This document shows positions 29,733 through 43,238 of a stretch of DNA of 64,000 bases, piece after piece. The notes below the pieces were generated by a model. The model made no database searches. It had not been told where the DNA came from and was given only the letters and a program-made list of their open reading frames with translations. Location: positions 248,001-312,000 of the forward strand of contig NZ_JAAAMH010000001.1 of NCBI RefSeq assembly GCF_024105655.1. The letters are read 5' to 3'. This stretch comes from Aliihoeflea sp. 40Bstr573 (GTDB taxonomy: Bacteria; Pseudomonadota; Alphaproteobacteria; Rhizobiales; Rhizobiaceae). Positions within the stretch are counted from its first letter, which is position 1; the number at the start of each line of letters is the position of its first letter. A program made the translations under genes and the position numbers.

Positions 29733-29861
29733 ATCATCATCATGCTCGCAGCCACCATGACCCTCGCAATGCTGATAGCCACAGCCTTCGGCCTGCATCA
29801 GGAAGCCCAGCGCGTTCGTGTCGAGAACCGGCAGCAGAAGATCAACCGCTACCGGTACTGA
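29730..29861 (+). CDS. Putative 43-residue membrane-anchored microprotein
   Basis: The frame encodes MIIIMLAATMTLAMLIATAF as a single hydrophobic helix, then a basic soluble tail rich in Arg, Gln and Asn (HQEAQRVRVENRQQKINRYR). A perfect AAGGAG precedes the ATG. It lies in the 300-bp space between divergent coaD and convergent gyrA and ends 6 nt before the gyrA stop. The layout (N-terminal helix with a positively charged cytoplasmic tail) fits a small regulatory membrane protein. No family recognised. Confidence 0.55.
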   Translation: MIIIMLAATMTLAMLIATAFGLHQEAQRVRVENRQQKINRYRY

Positions 29862-29867
29862 TCTCTA

Positions 29868-32669
29868 CTACTCGGCCTGGCCCTCGGGCGCATCGCTGGC
29901 GGCATCCGCCGCGGCCTGCGCCACGATCTCGGCTTCGCTCTCGAGCTCATCTTCGCCGTTTTGCGGGTCCGAAATCCGCTCCACCGACACGACCTTTTCG
30001 TCCTTGGCCGTATTGAAGATTGTCACGCCCTTCGTGGCGCGGCTGGCAAAGCGGATGCCGTTGACCGGTACGCGAATGACCTGCCCCGCATTCGAGACGA
30101 GCATGATCTGGTCGTCATTTTCAACCGGGAAAGCTGCGACCAGCGAACCGATCTCTCCGGCCTTCGAGACGTCCGTTGCACGGATGCCCTTGCCCCCGCG
30201 CCCAATAACGCGGAAATCGTAAGAAGACGAACGCTTCCCATAACCCTTCTCGCTGACCGTGAGGACGAATTCCTCACGCGCCTTGAGCTCTTCGTAGCGC
30301 TCGGCGTCGATTTGCGCGTCCTCCGAGACATCCTCGTTGGTCAGTGCGATCTCTTCATCCTCGCCCGTCACAGCCCGCCTTTCGGCAGCCGACTGCTTCA
30401 GATATGCGGCTCGCTCGGCCGGCGTCGCGTCAACATGGTGCAAAATTGCCATCGAGATCACCCTGTCGCCGTTACCCAGATTAATGCCTCGAACGCCAGT
30501 CGAGTTGCGGCTCTGGAACACGCGGACGTCGGTGACCGGGAAACGGATGCACTGGCCAGAGCCGGCCGTCAGCAAGATGTCGTCATGCTCGGTGCAGGTG
30601 TAGACGCCGAGAATTTCGTCGCCCTCGTCATCGAGCTTCATCGCGATCTTGCCGTTGCGGTTCACCTGCGTGAAATCGGAAAGCTTGTTGCGGCGAACGG
30701 TGCCCCGCGTGGTCGCAAACATGACGTCCAGATTGGCCCAGCTCTCCTCGTCCTCCGGCAACGGCATGATGGTGGTGATACGCTCGCCTTCCTGCAGCGG
30801 CAGCATGTTGCGCAGGAACTTCCCGCGCGACTGCGGCGTACCAATCGGCAGGCGCCAGACCTTCTCCTTGTAGACGATGCCGCGAGAAGAGAAGAACAGG
30901 ATCGGCGTATGCGTGCTGGCCACGAACAGGCGCGTGACGAAATCTTCGTCGCGCGTCGACATGCCCGAACGTCCCTTGCCGCCGCGCCGCTGCGCTCGGT
31001 AGATCGAGAGCGGCACGCGCTTGATGTAACCGGAATGGCTGACCGTGACGACCATGTCCTCGCGGGCGATCAGATCCTCGTCGTCCATGTCCGCGCCGCC
31101 TTCGGCAAGCTCGGTGCGCCGCGGCGTTCCGAACTCGTCGCGGACCGCGATCAGTTCGTCCTTGACGATCTGCTGTATGCGCGCGCGCGACGACAAGATG
31201 TCGAGGAAGTCCTTGATTTCGTCGCCGATGGCGTTGAGTTCATCGGCGATCTCGTCGCGGCCGAGCGCGGTTAGTCTCTGCAGGCGCAGCTCGAGGATTG
31301 CGCGGGCCTGCTCTTCGGATAGGTTGTAAGTGCCGTCATCGTTGATCCGATGGCGGGGATCGTCGATGAGGCGGATCAAAGCCTCGACGTCATGCGCCGG
31401 CCAGCGCCGGGTCATCAATTGCTCGCGCGCCGTCTGCGGGTCCGGCGCCTTTCGGATGAGTGCGATGACCTCGTCGATATTCGCAACCGCAATCGCAAGA
31501 CCGACCAGCACATGCGCACGCTCGCGCGCCTTGCGCAAAAGATACTTCGTGCGCCGGCTGACGACATCCTCTCGGAAGAAGACGAAAGCGCGCAGCATGT
31601 CGAGCAGATTGAGTTGCTCGGGTTTGCCGCCGTTCAGGGCGACGATATTCGCGCCGAAGGACGTCTGCAGCGGCGTAAAGCGGTAGAGCTGGTTCAAGAT
31701 GACGTCGACGACGGCATCACGCTTCAGCTCGATGACGACGCGGTAGCCCTGGCGGTCGGATTCGTCGCGGATGTCGGAGATGCCCTCGATGCGCTTGTCG
31801 CGCACGAGTTCGGCCATTTTCTCGATCATCGAGGCCTTGTTCACCTGGAACGGCACTTCGGTAACGACGATGGCCTCGCGGTCGCCGCGCATCGGCTCGA
31901 CATGCACCTTGCCGCGCATCAGGATCGAGCCGCGGCCCGTCTCGTAAGCGCTGCGGATGCCCGCCTTGCCGAGAACGATACCGCCGGTCGGGAAATCGGG
32001 CCCGGGGATGATCTCCATCAATTCGTGCAGTTCGATCGCCGGATTGTCGATCAGCGCGACGCAGCCGTCGACGACTTCGCTGAGATTGTGCGGCGGAATA
32101 TTGGTCGCCATACCAACGGCAATGCCGCCCGAACCGTTGACCAGAAGGTTCGGAAACCGCGCCGGCAGTACCTTCGGCTCCTGGCCGGACGAATCATAAG
32201 TGTCCTGCCAGTCGACTGTTTCCTTGTCGATGTCTTCGAGCAGTTCGTGCGCCACCTTGGTCAGGCGCGATTCCGTGTAGCGCATTGCCGCCGGCGGATC
32301 GCCGTCGATGGAGCCGAAATTGCCCTGCCCGTCGATCAGCGGCACGCGCAGCGACCAGTTCTGCGCCATGCGCACAAGTGCGTCATAGATCGAGGCGTCG
32401 CCATGCGGATGGTACTTACCCATCACGTCGGCGACGGGACGGGCCGACTTCACATATTTCCGGTTCCAGTAATACGCGCTCTCATGGCTGGCATAGAGAA
32501 TGCGCCGGTGCACCGGCTTCAGCCCATCGCGCACATCCGGCAGTGCCCGGCTCACGATCACGCTCATGGCGTAATCGAGATAGGAACGCTGCATCTCCTC
32601 GATGATGGAAATCGGCTCGATGTCGTCCGGTCCGCCCTGCGGTCCGCGCGGTGTCGTCAAATCAGTCAA
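29868..32669 (-). CDS. gyrA: DNA gyrase subunit A
   Basis: GyrA cuts and rejoins DNA in the gyrase A2B2 complex. The 933-residue length is normal for alphaproteobacteria. The catalytic tyrosine is Tyr131 in [10 protein letters not shown]. The quinolone region reads [20 protein letters not shown], so the position equivalent to E. coli Ser83 is Ala92. The GyrA box [11 protein letters not shown] lies in the C-terminal domain, and the tail is acidic. The start is TTG at 32669, chosen because MTDLTTP matches the family start and no ATG is available; no clear Shine-Dalgarno precedes it. Confidence 0.97.
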   Translation of the reverse strand: MTDLTTPRGPQGGPDDIEPISIIEEMQRSYLDYAMSVIVSRALPDVRDGLKPVHRRILYASHESAYYWNRKYVKSARPVADVMGKYHPHGDASIYDALVRMAQNWSLRVPLIDGQGNFGSIDGDPPAAMRYTESRLTKVAHELLEDIDKETVDWQDTYDSSGQEPKVLPARFPNLLVNGSGGIAVGMATNIPPHNLSEVVDGCVALIDNPAIELHELMEIIPGPDFPTGGIVLGKAGIRSAYETGRGSILMRGKVHVEPMRGDREAIVVTEVPFQVNKASMIEKMAELVRDKRIEGISDIRDESDRQGYRVVIELKRDAVVDVILNQLYRFTPLQTSFGANIVALNGGKPEQLNLLDMLRAFVFFREDVVSRRTKYLLRKARERAHVLVGLAIAVANIDEVIALIRKAPDPQTAREQLMTRRWPAHDVEALIRLIDDPRHRINDDGTYNLSEEQARAILELRLQRLTALGRDEIADELNAIGDEIKDFLDILSSRARIQQIVKDELIAVRDEFGTPRRTELAEGGADMDDEDLIAREDMVVTVSHSGYIKRVPLSIYRAQRRGGKGRSGMSTRDEDFVTRLFVASTHTPILFFSSRGIVYKEKVWRLPIGTPQSRGKFLRNMLPLQEGERITTIMPLPEDEESWANLDVMFATTRGTVRRNKLSDFTQVNRNGKIAMKLDDEGDEILGVYTCTEHDDILLTAGSGQCIRFPVTDVRVFQSRNSTGVRGINLGNGDRVISMAILHHVDATPAERAAYLKQSAAERRAVTGEDEEIALTNEDVSEDAQIDAERYEELKAREEFVLTVSEKGYGKRSSSYDFRVIGRGGKGIRATDVSKAGEIGSLVAAFPVENDDQIMLVSNAGQVIRVPVNGIRFASRATKGVTIFNTAKDEKVVSVERISDPQNGEDELESEAEIVAQAAADAASDAPEGQAE

Positions 32670-32930
32670 GTGGGTTCACGATCGTGCTGATGAATCACAG
32701 GCAACTTATATAGGAAGGGCGCCCAAAATGCCAAACCTCCAGCCTCATCACGGCACGAGATAAGCGGCGCTATATCAATGCGTTAGCCGAAATGTTTCGA
32801 TTTGCCGCGACAAACTGGGGAAAAACTTGGCGTTCCGGCATCCCGACCATCGGCTCGCGTGAGGATGCGATGGCGGACCGAACATGCGATAAGTGGGTTC
32901 CAGTCAACCACTCGCACCCCGGACTTTGAA

Positions 32931-33557
32931 GTGTTCGACGCCATCTTCAACGCCTTCGTGACCCTATTGGTGACGATCGATCCGCCAGGTCTTGCCCCGC
33001 TGTTCCTGGCGCTTACCGGCGGCATGAACCGTGCCGAGCGCGGGCAGGTCGCACTTAGGGCAAGCATCATCGCCTTCGGCATCCTGGCGCTGTTCGCAGT
33101 GGCAGGGACGACGATCCTCGCCGTCTTCGGCATCACGCTTCCAGCGTTCCGGGTCGCTGGCGGCCTCCTGCTGTTCTACATCGCTTTCGAAATGATCTTC
33201 GAGCGCCGCAACGAGCGCAAGGAGAAGAGCGCCGATGCCGCGATTACCGTCGACCACATACGCAACATTGCCGCCTTTCCGCTGGCGTTGCCGCTGATCG
33301 CCGGCCCGGGCGCCATCTCGGCAACCGTGCTCTTGTCGGGAACGTTCGAGGCGGCGCACCACCGGGCCATGCTCGTCGCCATCATCGCCGCCTGCATCGG
33401 CCTGACCTGGCTGGTCTTCATCGCCGCAGAACGGATCGACCGGTTCCTCGGCGAAACCGGTCGATCGATCCTCACGCGCCTTCTGGGCGTCATCCTGGCC
33501 GCGCTCGCGGTCCAGTTCGTCGCCGACGGCATCAAGGCGCTGATGGCCGCACCTTGA
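32931..33557 (+). CDS. MarC-family membrane protein
   Basis: A 208-residue protein with about six membrane helices. FDAIFNAFVTLLVTIDPPGLAPLFL at the start, VAGGLLLFYIAFEMIF, and FPLALPLIAGPGAISAT are the MarC/UPF0056 hallmarks. A GTG at 32931 begins the conserved VFDAIF sequence. The frame extends 43 codons upstream (to 32802), but that part is not hydrophobic or conserved, so I trim it. The function is unsettled; the old antibiotic-resistance label was withdrawn for E. coli MarC. It lies between gyrA and ssb, as in related genomes. Confidence 0.88.
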   Translation: MFDAIFNAFVTLLVTIDPPGLAPLFLALTGGMNRAERGQVALRASIIAFGILALFAVAGTTILAVFGITLPAFRVAGGLLLFYIAFEMIFERRNERKEKSADAAITVDHIRNIAAFPLALPLIAGPGAISATVLLSGTFEAAHHRAMLVAIIAACIGLTWLVFIAAERIDRFLGETGRSILTRLLGVILAALAVQFVADGIKALMAAP

Positions 33558-33560
33558 CCC

Positions 33561-34019
33561 TTACTGGGCCGGCGCGGGCTCTGTCGGAGCTGACGGTTGC
33601 GCCGGCTGGCCCACGGCCGCCTGAATGTACGTGTTGATCTGCTCGGCCAGCGCCGGGTCGGTCTGCGCCTGCTGAATGATCGTGCCGTACTCCTCCACGG
33701 TGATGCCATCGACGGATTCGACCGCCTCGACCATCTCTTCGCTGGCCTGCTGGCGCACCGTGTTCTGCGCTTCTTCACCTTCGGCTTCCTGGAGCTGCGG
33801 CGCATAGGTGCGATTGATCTGGTCGACCTGGAGGAAGGCGACCACGAAGGACTGCAGCTTCCCCTCGTCGTAGCTGGCAGCGGGTGCAGTCTGTTCGGCT
33901 GGAGCCTGCGCGGCCGGTGCTTCCATCGTCTCCTGCGCGAGCGCCGGAATTCCGGTCGCTCCGGCAAAGCCAAGCGTGGCAGCGAGAATTGCAGCGCGCA
34001 TCTTTGTATTCATTGGCAT
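33561..34019 (-). CDS. DUF4168 family exported protein
   Basis: A 152-residue protein with a signal peptide (MRAAILAATLGFAGATGIPA, then LAQE). An Ala/Pro/Gln-rich linker follows, then the DUF4168 helical domain (about 55-130): KLQSFVVAFLQVDQINRTYA and MVEAVESVDGITVEEYGTII. The C-terminus is again Pro/Gln-rich. The role is unknown; a periplasmic location is expected. The ATG at 34019 has AGGG 8-10 nt upstream. It converges with marC, whose stop is 3 nt away. Confidence 0.85.
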   Translation of the reverse strand: MPMNTKMRAAILAATLGFAGATGIPALAQETMEAPAAQAPAEQTAPAASYDEGKLQSFVVAFLQVDQINRTYAPQLQEAEGEEAQNTVRQQASEEMVEAVESVDGITVEEYGTIIQQAQTDPALAEQINTYIQAAVGQPAQPSAPTEPAPAQ

Positions 34020-34228
34020 GGTTCGCCCTTCCATTTCGATTGCCGGCAGTATTGCGACAATTTCGGCTTGTTCGGCGGCGCCATTTCGAAAGGCCTTGGA
34101 GAAGCCGAACGAAGATAACGCAACCCTATACTCATCCGACAATGTCGGGTGATTTTCAGCAGAGCGAAGACTGGCAGCGAACGCGCGAAATGCCACTCAA
34201 TTGATCTATGAATATGAGACAAAAATTC

Positions 34229-34261
34229 AAAAAGGGCCGGCGCGATCCGCACCAGCCCTTT
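34229..34261 (-). terminator. Terminator of ssb
   Basis: On the minus strand AAAGGGC and GCCCTTT flank an inner stem (GGTGCG with GCGCC plus a wobble) around GATC, followed by TTTTTGAATTTTTG. It starts about 25 nt after the ssb stop, so this is a good intrinsic terminator. Confidence 0.75.
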
Positions 34262-34285
34262 GCGATTTCATAACGAATGGGAAGA

Positions 34286-34804
34286 TCAGAACGGAATTTC
34301 GTCGTCCAGATCGCGGCCATAGCCGCCTCCGCCGGACTGCCCGCCGCGACCACGATCGTCGGAAGGGCCGGACTGGCCGAAATCGCCGCCGCGGCCGCCA
34401 CTCGAATAGCCGCTTCCGCCGCCATAGCCGACCTGACCCTGGTCACCGCCCTGCCCGCGTGAATCCAGCATCTGCAGTTCTCCCCGGAACTTCTGCAGCA
34501 CGATCTCGGTCGTATAGCGCTCGACACCGTCCTTTTCCCATTTGCGGGTCTGGAGCGCGCCCTCGATATAGACCTTCATTCCCTTCTTGAGATACTGCTC
34601 GGCGACCTTGGCGAGGTTGTCGTTGAAGATGACGACCTGATGCCACTCGGTCTTCTCCTTGCGCTCCCCCGAATTCTTGTCGCGCCAGGTCTCCGACGTC
34701 GCGATGCGCAGGTTGACGACCGGATCGCCCGAATTCAGGCGGCGCGTTTCCGGATCGGCGCCGAGATTGCCCACCAGGATGACCTTGTTCACGCTGCCTG
34801 CCAT
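34286..34804 (-). CDS. ssb: Single-stranded DNA-binding protein
   Basis: SSB coats single-stranded DNA in replication and repair. The 172-residue protein has an OB fold (residues 1-110; [38 protein letters not shown]), a Gly/Ser/Gln-rich disordered linker, and the protein-docking tip DLDDEIPF. The ATG at 34804 follows GGAG; an upstream in-frame TTG overlaps that site and is rejected. A perfect LexA-type box lies 100 bp upstream (34905-34919), and uvrA is divergent. Confidence 0.97.
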   Translation of the reverse strand: MAGSVNKVILVGNLGADPETRRLNSGDPVVNLRIATSETWRDKNSGERKEKTEWHQVVIFNDNLAKVAEQYLKKGMKVYIEGALQTRKWEKDGVERYTTEIVLQKFRGELQMLDSRGQGGDQGQVGYGGGSGYSSGGRGGDFGQSGPSDDRGRGGQSGGGGYGRDLDDEIPF

Positions 34805-34904
34805 GTCGTTCTCCAAATTACATACAATTCAACTTGTGACCGGCACCATAGTGGATGCCGTCCCGCCGCGCGCCGCCGATGTACCCGCGGTCCACAACAA
34901 TCAT

Positions 34905-34919
34905 GTTCCGTTTTTGTTC
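34905..34919. promoter_or_regulatory. LexA (SOS) box, ssb-proximal
   Basis: GTTC-N7-GTTC with spacer CGTTTTT exactly matches the alphaproteobacterial SOS operator. It is 100 bp from the ssb ATG and about 520 bp from uvrA, so it most likely controls ssb. Confidence 0.85.
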
Positions 34920-34970
34920 TAGCGAGCGCAAAGTGCCGCATCAAGCGGAATTTGCCTCACCGCAAAAACA

Positions 34971-35004
34971 AAGGCCCCTGACCATCGAGGGTGCGAGGGG
35001 CCTT
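34971..35004 (+). other. Strong hairpin in the ssb-uvrA spacer
   Basis: AAGGCCCCT (34971-34979) pairs perfectly with AGGGGCCTT (34996-35004), followed by CTTGTC. It looks like an intrinsic terminator on the plus strand, yet no gene ends here. A short transcript starting near the ssb-proximal LexA box, or an attenuator in a long uvrA leader, would explain it. Confidence 0.55.
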
Positions 35005-35028
35005 CTTGTCGCCACTCAGGGCGACTTT

Positions 35029-35048
35029 ATCGATACCCGGGTATCGAT
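35029..35048. repeat. 20-bp perfect palindrome in the ssb-uvrA spacer
   Basis: ATCGATACCCGGGTATCGAT is fully symmetric, followed by CTTTTCTCTC on the plus strand. It could be a second terminator-like stem or an operator for a dimeric regulator. Confidence 0.6.
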
Positions 35049-35277
35049 CTTTTCTCTCGAAAGCGACTGGACGTCGTTCGACAATAGTCAGAGCTTTTCA
35101 GTTGGTCGCCGACCGTTGGTCAGCGCGACTGCACTAAGGCAGTCAGACGATCCTGTCCGGTGGAGTCATGCCTCACCTCATGATTGTCTCTCGGCTGTCA
35201 CCGATTTCAATCGGATGACAAATTCATCGTGCCCTTGCCTTGCCGCTAGGTCAAGACAGAATCGATGTCAGGAGCAT
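35049..35277. other. Non-coding uvrA upstream region with further hairpins
   Basis: No supported gene. It holds GACTGC-ACTAAG-GCAGTC, and a stronger stem at 35196-35220 (TGTCA-CCGATT-TC-AATCGG-A-TGACA). With the hairpins at 34971-35048 and a small stem at 35008-35025, this makes an unusually structured 250-bp stretch between the two LexA boxes. Confidence 0.5.
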
Positions 35278-35292
35278 GTTCCATATTCGTTC
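35278..35292. promoter_or_regulatory. LexA (SOS) box, uvrA-proximal
   Basis: GTTC-N7-GTTC with spacer CATATTC, again an exact match to the consensus. It lies 146 bp before the uvrA ATG and should make uvrA damage-inducible independently of ssb. Confidence 0.85.
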
Positions 35293-35437
35293 TTTTCGCT
35301 TGATGGGTCCGTTGAAAAGCAGCAAAAGAAATTTGACGCGCGTACCGGCCTCGACGGACGCGTTCGACTACCTACATGTGCGGCTTGGCCGGACGGCTCA
35401 TTCCCGGCGACGCAATCAGGAAGGCAGCGTTCGGCCC

Positions 35438-38358
<2,921 letters not shown>

Positions 38359-38362
<4 letters not shown>

Positions 38363-39159
38363 GCAGGGCAGGCAAAATCCGCGCCGGCATTGGCGGCTGG
38401 ACCTTCGCGCCATGGGAAGGCACCTTCTATCCCGAGAAGCTCGCGAAGAAGAAGCAGCTCGAATATGCCAGCCGGCAAATTCCGACGATCGAGATCAACG
38501 GCACCTATTATCGCGGTCAGACGCCTGAGACCTTTGCCAAGTGGGCGGCTGACGTGCCGGAGGGGTTCGTCTTTTCGGTCAAGGGCAACCGCTTCGTCAC
38601 CAACCGCAAGGTGCTGTCTGAAGCCGGTGAATCGATGCAGCGCTTCTTCGATACCGGCGTCGGCGAGATGGGTGAGAAGCTGGGTCCGATCGTCTGGCAG
38701 TTCGCCCCGACGAAAAAATTCGAGGCCGACGATTTCGAAGGCTTTCTGAAGTTGCTGCCCGCGAGCCGCGACGGCGTTTCCTTCCGCCACGTGCTCGAAG
38801 TGCGGCACGAAAGCTTTGCGGTGCCCGAATTCGTCGCGCTTGCCCGCAAACATAAGGCCGCAATCTGCTATGCGGATCACCACACCTACCCGGAGATCGC
38901 CGATGTGACGGCCGATTTCATCTATGCGCGCCTGCAAAAGGGCGAGGACGACGTGCCGACGGCATACCCGCCTGCGGAACTCGACCAATGGGCGGAACGC
39001 GCGCGCATCTGGGCCCAGGGTGGCGAACCGGTCGAGCTGTCAAAGGCCGATCCGAAATCGAAACCGGAAAAGCGCCCTCGCGACGTCTTCGTCTATTTCA
39101 TCCACGAGGGAAAGATCCGTGCTCCACAGGCGGCGCAAGCCTTCATCGAGCGCGTCAAC

Positions 39160-39165
<6 letters not shown>
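38359..39165 (+). CDS. DUF72 domain protein
   Basis: A 268-residue TIM-barrel-like protein of the DUF72/YecE family. Family motifs are [19 protein letters not shown] near the start, [47 protein letters not shown] and VLEVRHESF. The biochemical role is not established. It overlaps the uvrA stop by 4 nt, so it should be co-expressed and could be DNA-damage linked. Confidence 0.92.
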
Positions 39166-40610
<1,445 letters not shown>

Positions 40611-40656
40611 GCGCGGGTCGGTCAGGATTTCAAAGTTCAACTACAGGGATACCAAA

Positions 40657-42066
40657 ATGACCACAGCAAATGACATCCTCAAGCGGATCAAGGACGAGGA
40701 CGTCAAGTTCGTCGACCTGCGCTTCACCGATCCCAAGGGCAAGCTGCAGCACGTGACGATGGACGTGGGCGCCGTCGACGAGGACATGTTCGCCGACGGT
40801 GTCATGTTCGACGGTTCGTCCATCGGCGGATGGAAGGCCATCAACGAGTCCGACATGGTGCTCATGCCCGACACCGAGACGGCCCACATGGACCCGTTCT
40901 TCGCCCAGTCGACCATGGTCATCGTGTGCGACATTCTCGACCCCGTGTCCGGCGAAGCCTACAACCGCGATCCGCGCACGACCGCCAAGAAGGCGGAAGC
41001 CTATCTGCGTTCGGAAGGCTTCGGGGACGAGGTCTATGTCGGTCCGGAAGCCGAGTTCTTCGTCTTCGACGACGTCAAGTACAAGGCCGACCCGTACAAC
41101 ACCGGCTTCAAGCTCGATTCCTCGGAACTGCCGTCGAACGACGATTCCGAATACGAGACCGGCAACCTCGGCCACCGTCCGCGCGTCAAGGGCGGCTATT
41201 TCCCGGTCCCGCCGGTCGACTCGCTCCAGGACATGCGCTCCGAGATGCTTTCGGTCATGTCGGAAATGGGCGTCGTCGTCGAAAAGCACCACCACGAAGT
41301 GGCTGCCGCTCAGCATGAGCTTGGCATCAAGTTCGACGCGCTGACCCGCAACGCCGACAAGATGCAGATCTACAAGTACGTCATCCACCAGGTTGCCAAC
41401 GCTTACGGCAAGACGGCAACGTTCATGCCCAAGCCGATCTACGGCGACAATGGCTCGGGCATGCACGTCCACATGTCGATCTGGAAGGGCGGCAAGCCGA
41501 CCTTCGCCGGCAACGAATATGCGGGCCTGTCGGAGAACTGCCTGTTCTTCATCGGCGGCATTATCAAGCACGCGAAGGCGCTCAACGCCTTCACCAACCC
41601 GTCGACCAACTCCTACAAGCGCCTGGTTCCCGGCTTCGAAGCTCCGGTTCTGCTTGCCTATTCGGCGCGCAACCGCTCGGCCTCCTGCCGCATTCCGTTC
41701 GGCAACTCGCCGAAGGCCAAGCGCGTCGAGGTCCGCTTCCCCGATCCGACCGCCAATCCTTACCTCGCCTTCTCGGCGATGCTGATGGCCGGTCTCGACG
41801 GCATCAAGAACAAGATCCACCCAGGCCAGGCCATGGACAAGGATCTCTACGACCTGCCGCCGAAGGAACTGAAGAAGATCCCGACCGTCTGCGGTTCGCT
41901 GCGCGAAGCGCTGACCTCGCTCGACAAGGATCGCGGCTTCCTGAAGGCCGGCGGCGTGTTCGACGACGACCAGATCGATTCCTACATCGAGCTCAAGATG
42001 GCCGAAGTGCTGCGTTTCGAAATGACGCCGCACCCGATCGAGTTCGACATGTACTACTCGGTCTGA
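40657..42066 (+). CDS. glnA: Type I glutamine synthetase
   Basis: Makes glutamine from glutamate and ammonia. The 469-residue enzyme is the dodecameric GSI-beta type. It shows [17 protein letters not shown], metal-site EAEFFVFD and [13 protein letters not shown], the glutamate-binding [27 protein letters not shown], and adenylylation site Tyr398 in LYDLPPKEL. It should be switched off by adenylylation under nitrogen excess, controlled by the adjacent GlnB. A hairpin terminator follows. Confidence 0.98.
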   Translation: MTTANDILKRIKDEDVKFVDLRFTDPKGKLQHVTMDVGAVDEDMFADGVMFDGSSIGGWKAINESDMVLMPDTETAHMDPFFAQSTMVIVCDILDPVSGEAYNRDPRTTAKKAEAYLRSEGFGDEVYVGPEAEFFVFDDVKYKADPYNTGFKLDSSELPSNDDSEYETGNLGHRPRVKGGYFPVPPVDSLQDMRSEMLSVMSEMGVVVEKHHHEVAAAQHELGIKFDALTRNADKMQIYKYVIHQVANAYGKTATFMPKPIYGDNGSGMHVHMSIWKGGKPTFAGNEYAGLSENCLFFIGGIIKHAKALNAFTNPSTNSYKRLVPGFEAPVLLAYSARNRSASCRIPFGNSPKAKRVEVRFPDPTANPYLAFSAMLMAGLDGIKNKIHPGQAMDKDLYDLPPKELKKIPTVCGSLREALTSLDKDRGFLKAGGVFDDDQIDSYIELKMAEVLRFEMTPHPIEFDMYYSV

Positions 42067-42088
42067 TCAAGACCACCATCAAACGAGG

Positions 42089-42113
42089 AAAGCCGCGGCA
42101 GTGCCGCGGCTTT
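42089..42113 (+). terminator. Terminator of glnA
   Basis: AAAGCCGCGGC pairs with GCCGCGGCTTT around AGT (11 pairs), followed by CGCTTTG. It lies 22 nt after the glnA stop and between convergent genes, so it may work both ways. Confidence 0.75.
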
Positions 42114-42145
42114 CGCTTTGATGGAACACAGAATTCGCCGGCGAG

Positions 42146-42796
42146 CTACATCTGCTGGCGAAAGTCTGCCGCGACGGCTTCGGGATCGATCAGCCGTCGA
42201 TATTCGCGGCGGATTTCGATCCAGGCGAACTTGAGCGAGTTTTCTACGATCTCGCGGTCGTAGGCCTTGAGCTGAGGCGCGATGGGCGCCCACTCGACGA
42301 GAGTTGCTGGGCTCGTGCCAAAAACGTCGCCGCCAGCCGCGGCATTGTCCCACTGGACGTCGGCAAGCCGCGCCTCGAACGCCTCGTTCCAACCCGCCGC
42401 AGCATCGGCGTGCGCAAGCTGATCCGCATTGGCATCGAGCCCGTGCTGAAAGCACTGCCGGGCGAGCGCATCCTTGCCGTCCCGCGAAAGCCGGCCCTGC
42501 GCGCCGACATCGGCGACCGCGAACAACGTCATGTCGGAAAGGCATGCCGCAAAGACGTGCGCCTTCGCGATGTTGATCGAGGCGATGAACTGCTCGTCCT
42601 CGAACATGGTCGGATAGCGCGTTCCCATCCGCGTCTTCAGATAGCCGTAGAGCTTCTTCTGCGAAACATATGCCGAGCGCGTGGCAACGAAGTCCGCAAG
42701 CATGTCGGCGGTTTCGAGCGGTTGTTTTTGCGCACCGAGGCCGAACATTCCGGCAAGAACTCGACCCGCACTGCGCATCTTTTCCGCTACCGCCAC
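42146..42796 (-). CDS. Conserved protein of unknown function
   Basis: A 216-residue protein with no signal peptide or membrane helix. The region YVSQKKLYGYLKTRMGTRYP, with MFEDEQFIASINIAKAHVFA and CLSDMTLFAV, is helical and looks strongly constrained. A second half, NSLKFAWIEIRREYRRLID, is also helical and charged. I recall this pattern as a widespread rhizobial unknown. The GTG at 42796 has AGGAGG 7 nt upstream and is preferred to the ATG 18 nt later; in-frame sequence further upstream is non-coding. It converges with glnA and is divergent from the symporter pair. Confidence 0.72.
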   Translation of the reverse strand: MAVAEKMRSAGRVLAGMFGLGAQKQPLETADMLADFVATRSAYVSQKKLYGYLKTRMGTRYPTMFEDEQFIASINIAKAHVFAACLSDMTLFAVADVGAQGRLSRDGKDALARQCFQHGLDANADQLAHADAAAGWNEAFEARLADVQWDNAAAGGDVFGTSPATLVEWAPIAPQLKAYDREIVENSLKFAWIEIRREYRRLIDPEAVAADFRQQM

Positions 42797-42811
42797 ACGC
42801 GTTCCTCCTCT
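42794..42811 (-). promoter_or_regulatory. Shine-Dalgarno selecting a GTG start
   Basis: On the minus strand AGAGGAGG (42804-42811) precedes GTG at 42796 with a 7-nt spacer. It decides the start of the 216-residue unknown gene. Confidence 0.7.
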
Positions 42812-42951
42812 GGGTACGACGAATGTCTCAATTCCAATCGCCCGGTACTTGACCGACACTTTGCCGTCACGATTGCGATTCCATCGCCGGGAGGCGGCAG
42901 TCGGGCTGTTGGCGGAGAGGTCGCTAACACAATTTGAGGGAGGAGGACACC

Positions 42952-43224
42952 ATGTCCGCTGACTATCGGGAAATCCCCCAGGATGTGAGAGATCGCTACT
43001 GGGCAAAGACCAGGAATCTGACAGTCGTCATTCTGGTTCTCTGGTTCATCTTTTCCATCGTGGTTCCGCTGATGGTGCGGCCACTCAATGAAATCACGTT
43101 CATGGGCTTTCCGCTTGGCTTTTACATGACCTGCCAAGGCTCGCTCATAGCGTTCGTCCTGCTGGTGTTCTTCCAGAACTGGCGGCAGGACCAGATCGAC
43201 GACGAATTCGGCGTCGGCGACTAA
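42952..43224 (+). CDS. DUF4212 small subunit of a sodium/solute symporter
   Basis: A 90-residue protein with two membrane helices (about 23-45 and 54-77). The conserved RDRYWAKTRNLTVVILVLWF and MGFPLGFYMTCQGSLIAFVL define DUF4212. It always accompanies a large sodium:solute symporter subunit, here 14 nt downstream. A GGGAGGAGG sequence precedes the ATG at 42952. Confidence 0.93.
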   Translation: MSADYREIPQDVRDRYWAKTRNLTVVILVLWFIFSIVVPLMVRPLNEITFMGFPLGFYMTCQGSLIAFVLLVFFQNWRQDQIDDEFGVGD

Positions 43225-43238
43225 GGGGGGATGAGGCA

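Noticed and set aside
35240..35437. A 66-codon N-terminal extension of uvrA
   Set aside because: It contains the LexA box and is not similar to any UvrA N-terminus. The conserved start is at 35438.
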